A program made the translations under genes and the position numbers. Below, one piece after another: positions 6,651-9,408 of a stretch of DNA of 9,408 nucleotides; the stretch's first letter is position 1, and every line of letters starts with the position of its first letter. The DNA is from Bryobacteraceae bacterium (GTDB taxonomy: Bacteria; Acidobacteriota; Terriglobia; Bryobacterales; Bryobacteraceae): contig CANGVB010000093.1 in NCBI GenBank assembly GCA_947456995.1, positions 1 to 9,408 on the forward strand, in the 5' to 3' direction. Below the pieces are notes generated by a model. That model made no database searches, was not told where the DNA came from, and was given only the letters and a program-made list of their open reading frames with translations.

Positions 6651-8450
6651 ATGCGAAAACTTATTGTTCGATTGATCATTCTCCTTGTGCTCGTGGGGGC
6701 TGGCTATGCTGCGTTCCTCGTCTACAAGCAGATTCCACAGCGTGAAGACTCACTGGCCACCACCAAGGTAAAGCAGAGCGATGTTGTTGTCCGCAGCTTT
6801 GCCCGCGGGGAATTGCGTGCTGTGCGCAGTGCGACGCTTACGGCGCCGAATTTGTTTGGCACGGTACAGGTGACCAAGCTCGCCACCCTCGGCGCATTGG
6901 CTCGTGAAAAGGATCTTGTCGTTGAGTTTGACGACGCTGAAGTTTTGTCGCGACTCGAAGAAAAGCAGTTGGAACTCGATCAGATCGACGAGCAGGTAAA
7001 GAAGGCTCAGGCGGATCTGGCCATTCGTGACAATCAGGATCAGGTGGAGCTCTTGCGCGCCCGCTACGGCGTGCGCCGGGCTGAGCTTGAGGTGAAGCGC
7101 AACGAGCTGATCAGTGCGATTGATGCCAAGAAGAATCAGTTGACGCTCGAGGAATCCAAGCGGCGCCTCTTGCAGCTTGAGAGCGATATCAAGAGCCGCC
7201 GTGAGCAGGCTCAGGCTGAGCTGGCTGTGTTGCGTGAGAAGACGAACAAGGCCAAGCTTGAACTCAATCGTGAGAAGCAGCGCCTGGCGCAGGTAAAGCT
7301 GCTGGCCCCGATGAGCGGGCTGGTTGCCGTAAAGCAGAACCGCTCCACGGTAATGATGTTTGGTATGTCTTTGCCTGACATTCGCGAAGGCGATCAGGTG
7401 CAGCCGGGTATGCCCGTGGCCGATATTCTCGACCTGAGCGAGATGGAAGTGGTGGCCAAGGTAGGAGAACTCGACCGGGCCAATTTGACCGAGGGTCAGG
7501 AAGTTTCGATGCGTCTTGATGCACTGCCGGAGAAGAAGTTTACCGGCAAGATCAAGTCGATGAGCGGTACGGCTTCGGCCAACATGTTTAGCTCCGACCC
7601 AGCCAAGAAATTCGATGTCATTTTTTCGATCGACATGCGCCAGTTGCTCAGTGCCCTTGGTGCGAATGAAACCCAGGTGAGCCGCATTCTGGCCCAGGCC
7701 GAGACCAACCGCAAGAAGGGTCCGATGACGGCCTTCAATGCTCCGCCGATGGCAGCGCAACCGGAAGGTGGCATGCCCCAGGGAATGGGCCAGCCTGCTG
7801 CAGCACCTGCTGAGCAAGCCGGCGCGCGACAGCGTGGTGCTGGTGGCAACAACATGGATCCCGAGTTGCAGCGTAAGCGGCGTGAACTGGTAACCAAGTT
7901 CAGCAAGGGCAAAGCCATGGCTGATATGACGCCCGAAGAGCGCACCGAAGTGATGGCCAAGGTAACAGCCGAATTGCAGAAGACGGGCGCGATGCCAGCA
8001 GGACGTGGCAATCGCGGCGGCGCGGCTCCCGGCATGCCGGCGATGTTCAATGTGGGCGGCTTGATGGTTTCACAGAAGGATTTGGATAACGCGAATTTGC
8101 CCACCCCTCCCGAAGAAGACAATCAACTCGATGTATTGCTCCGGCCGGGCTTGCTCGCTGATGTCGAAATCATCGTCGACAAGGTTCAGAATGCGATCAA
8201 TGTGCCGATCCAGGCAGTCTTTGAAAAAGACGGCAAGCAGGTGGTTTATGTCAAAGTGGGCAATCGATTTGAATCCCGTGAGATCAAGCCACTCAAGAGA
8301 AGCGAGAACGTGATGATTGTTTCCAGCGGAGTAAAGGTAGGGGACGTCATCGCCATGGCAAACCCCGAAGCCAAGCCCGGAGACAAGAAAAAGACTGAGA
8401 AGAGTGGCGGCGCGGCGGCCGCGCTTCCTGGCGGCAAGGGAGGCATGTAG
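6651..8450 (+). CDS. Periplasmic adaptor (HlyD/MacA-like membrane fusion protein) 3, with Met/Pro/Gly-rich insert
   Basis: This 599-residue adaptor has an N-terminal membrane anchor (about 4-25) after only three residues, a first lipoyl-like half (about 38-94, with ATLTAPNLFG and KDLVVEFDDAE), a long charged coiled-coil hairpin (about 95-215, tip ISAIDAKK at 154-161), the return strand KLLAPMSGLVAV (216-227), a beta-barrel beginning at MEVVAKVGELDRANL (265-279), then an unusual ~160-residue insert (about 332-492). The barrel resumes at LLRPGLLADVEIIV (496-509), followed by the membrane-proximal domain (517-570, with VVYVKVGNRF) and a basic, Gly/Ala-rich tail. The ATG at 6651 lies 9 bases after the previous stop and abuts the anchor; no strong ribosome-binding site is visible, so coupling to upstream translation is likely. 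The next gene is a MacB-type permease, so this is positionally the best MacA equivalent. Confidence 0.88.
   Translation: MRKLIVRLIILLVLVGAGYAAFLVYKQIPQREDSLATTKVKQSDVVVRSFARGELRAVRSATLTAPNLFGTVQVTKLATLGALAREKDLVVEFDDAEVLSRLEEKQLELDQIDEQVKKAQADLAIRDNQDQVELLRARYGVRRAELEVKRNELISAIDAKKNQLTLEESKRRLLQLESDIKSRREQAQAELAVLREKTNKAKLELNREKQRLAQVKLLAPMSGLVAVKQNRSTVMMFGMSLPDIREGDQVQPGMPVADILDLSEMEVVAKVGELDRANLTEGQEVSMRLDALPEKKFTGKIKSMSGTASANMFSSDPAKKFDVIFSIDMRQLLSALGANETQVSRILAQAETNRKKGPMTAFNAPPMAAQPEGGMPQGMGQPAAAPAEQAGARQRGAGGNNMDPELQRKRRELVTKFSKGKAMADMTPEERTEVMAKVTAELQKTGAMPAGRGNRGGAAPGMPAMFNVGGLMVSQKDLDNANLPTPPEEDNQLDVLLRPGLLADVEIIVDKVQNAINVPIQAVFEKDGKQVVYVKVGNRFESREIKPLKRSENVMIVSSGVKVGDVIAMANPEAKPGDKKKTEKSGGAAAALPGGKGGM
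7644..8126 (+). other. Insert-coding segment of adaptor 3 (Met/Pro/Gly-rich with a charged helix)
   Basis: About 160 residues separate two pieces of beta-barrel (FDVIFSIDMR before, LDVLLRPGLLADVEI after). The first part is predicted helical (SALGANETQVSRILAQAE), then a Pro/Met/Gly/Gln-rich linker (358-400), then a strongly charged helix (about 403-445) containing MTPEERTEVMAKV, then another Gly/Pro/Met linker to about 492. Twelve Met residues lie between 358 and 472. The MTPEER-type helix resembles motifs in Spy/LTXXQ periplasmic proteins, but this is a resemblance by eye, not an assignment. Confidence 0.7.
8436..8443 (+). promoter_or_regulatory. Candidate ribosome-binding site of the permease gene
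   Basis: AAGGGAGG lies within the last codons of adaptor 3, 12 bases before the ATG at 8456. The spacing is longer than ideal, but it is the only purine-rich anti-SD match near this start. It supports 8456 as the start and suggests translational coupling across the 5-base gap. Confidence 0.4.
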
Positions 8451-8455
8451 TCGCA

Positions 8456-9408
8456 ATGAAGGGTTTATTTCAGGGGCTGATCCCAGAACTGGTAATGGGC
8501 TTGAGCAGCCTGCTCGTGCACAAGTTGCGCAGCTTGCTCACCATGCTCGGCATGATCTTTGGCGTGGGCGCTGTGGTGGCGATGTTGTCGATCACGGCTG
8601 GCGCACAAAAAGAAATGATGAGCTACATCGACTTGCTTGGTGTGAATAACATCATCGTAGAAGCCAAGGAATCTGTCGACAGAAACGAATTGCAGGCGCT
8701 GCGGCTGATATCTCCGGGCCTGACTTTCCGTGATTATCGCGCCATCAAAGAGAACGTACAGGGTCTTGAGGCTTCCACCCCCCGCAAGCGTTTCAAGCCT
8801 TTGAAGATTTTGCCGAAAACGACGGCTGAGGCTCCACTGCTGATTGGTGTTGAACCGAGTTACCTCGTGATCAACAGCCTGAAGGTGATTGAAGGGCGCT
8901 TCTTTAACGACAAAGACAACGACACCTCGGCCCCTGTTTGTGTTCTCGGTGAAGCGGCCAAAGTGAACTTGCTTGGCTATGAGCCCGCTGTGGGCAAGTA
9001 TGTAAAGGTAAACGATACATGGCTGCAGGTGATTGGTGTCCTGTCGCAACAGGCCACTGCCGATGCCGAGATGGATGGCGCTGAAGCCTCCAATCGCAAT
9101 AACCTGATCATCTCTCCGCTCAACACGGTGATGCGCCGTTTTGAAGACAACAATAGCTATCTCAAAGACGAGATCGACGGTATCTACATGCGTGTGGCGC
9201 CGGGTACGGATTCCATCGAGACGGCTGCCATCGTGCGCGCGATTCTCGATTCCACTCACAAAGATGCTGGCGATTACAACACGATCGTGCCGGCCGGATT
9301 GCTCGAACAGCGCCGCCGCACTTCGTTTATCTTCAGCGTTGTCATGCTTTGCATCGCTGGTATTTCGCTGCTGGTGGGCGGTATCGGCATTATGAACATC
9401 ATGCTGGC
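8456..9408 (+). CDS. MacB/FtsX-type ABC transporter permease (3' truncated by window end)
   Basis: The frame opens at ATG 8456 and runs off the window after 317 complete codons without a stop. It begins MKGLFQGLIPELVMG, then has a first membrane helix (about 25-48, SLLTMLGMIFGVGAVVAML), a large periplasmic core domain (about 50-285, MacB_PCD-like, with LLIGVEPSY and VIEGRFF), and a second membrane helix (291-312) ending in LLVGGIGIMNIML, the signature of MacB/LolC-type FtsX domains. The two remaining helices would follow outside the window. Unlike E. coli MacB there is no N-terminal ATP-binding domain, so the ATPase must be a separate polypeptide. MacB-type permeases work by mechanotransmission, coupling cytoplasmic ATP hydrolysis to periplasmic movement that drives export via the adaptor and a TolC-like channel. 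The substrate is unknown. Confidence 0.92.
   Translation, partial: MKGLFQGLIPELVMGLSSLLVHKLRSLLTMLGMIFGVGAVVAMLSITAGAQKEMMSYIDLLGVNNIIVEAKESVDRNELQALRLISPGLTFRDYRAIKENVQGLEASTPRKRFKPLKILPKTTAEAPLLIGVEPSYLVINSLKVIEGRFFNDKDNDTSAPVCVLGEAAKVNLLGYEPAVGKYVKVNDTWLQVIGVLSQQATADAEMDGAEASNRNNLIISPLNTVMRRFEDNNSYLKDEIDGIYMRVAPGTDSIETAAIVRAILDSTHKDAGDYNTIVPAGLLEQRRRTSFIFSVVMLCIAGISLLVGGIGIMNIML

Noticed and set aside
6750..7817. 355-codon open frame on the minus strand
   Set aside because: It lies wholly inside adaptor 3, whose sequence matches the family along its length. The antisense translation is His/Leu-rich without domain logic, as expected from antisense frames of charged coiled-coil genes.
8465..9259. 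264-codon open frame on the minus strand
   Set aside because: It is antisense to the MacB-type permease, which has clear family signatures. The translation is His/Arg/Gln-rich and resembles no known protein.

Overview
The window looks like a chromosomal segment of a moderately GC-rich Gram-negative bacterium. The evidence is three membrane-anchored periplasmic adaptor proteins next to a MacB/FtsX-type permease, a set that only makes sense in a cell with two membranes. Tandem HlyD-type adaptors and divergent 'LKTD' methyltransferases remind me of Acidobacteriota (Bryobacterales/Solibacter-like), but this is recollection with low confidence. No rRNA, tRNA, CRISPR array, insertion sequence or phage gene is visible.

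Layout. Bases 1-77 are probably the 3' end of an upstream + strand gene, followed by a strong intrinsic terminator (101-135). A minus-strand two-gene operon follows: a cytochrome P450 (874-2055) translationally coupled by an ATGA overlap to a class I SAM-dependent methyltransferase (128-877). Across a 99-bp divergent intergenic region, a second methyltransferase, clearly paralogous to the first, runs on the + strand (2155-3012). Its 3' end overlaps by 89 bp the convergent 3' end of a GNAT acetyltransferase (2924-3538, minus). A 61-bp divergent intergenic region with a perfect TATAAT box leads into a tight + strand operon: adaptor 1 (3600-5330), adaptor 2 (5337-6641), adaptor 3 (6651-8450) and a MacB/FtsX-type permease (8456 to the window end, truncated). 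The gaps between these four genes are 6, 9 and 5 bases.

How the genes may work together. The right two thirds encode an ABC-type tripartite efflux or export machine in which three non-identical adaptors replace the single MacA of the textbook system. Adaptor 1 carries a ~126-residue Ser/Gly/Ala-rich segment inside its lipoyl-like domain. Adaptor 3 carries a ~160-residue Met/Pro/Gly-rich segment next to its beta-barrel. All three share a hairpin-tip signature. The permease shows no ATPase domain in the visible part, so the ATP-binding subunit must be elsewhere, perhaps downstream. The left third (P450, two methyltransferases, GNAT) looks like small-molecule tailoring enzymes. They may act on one substrate and may be linked to the exporter, but no core biosynthetic enzyme is present and that link is inference.
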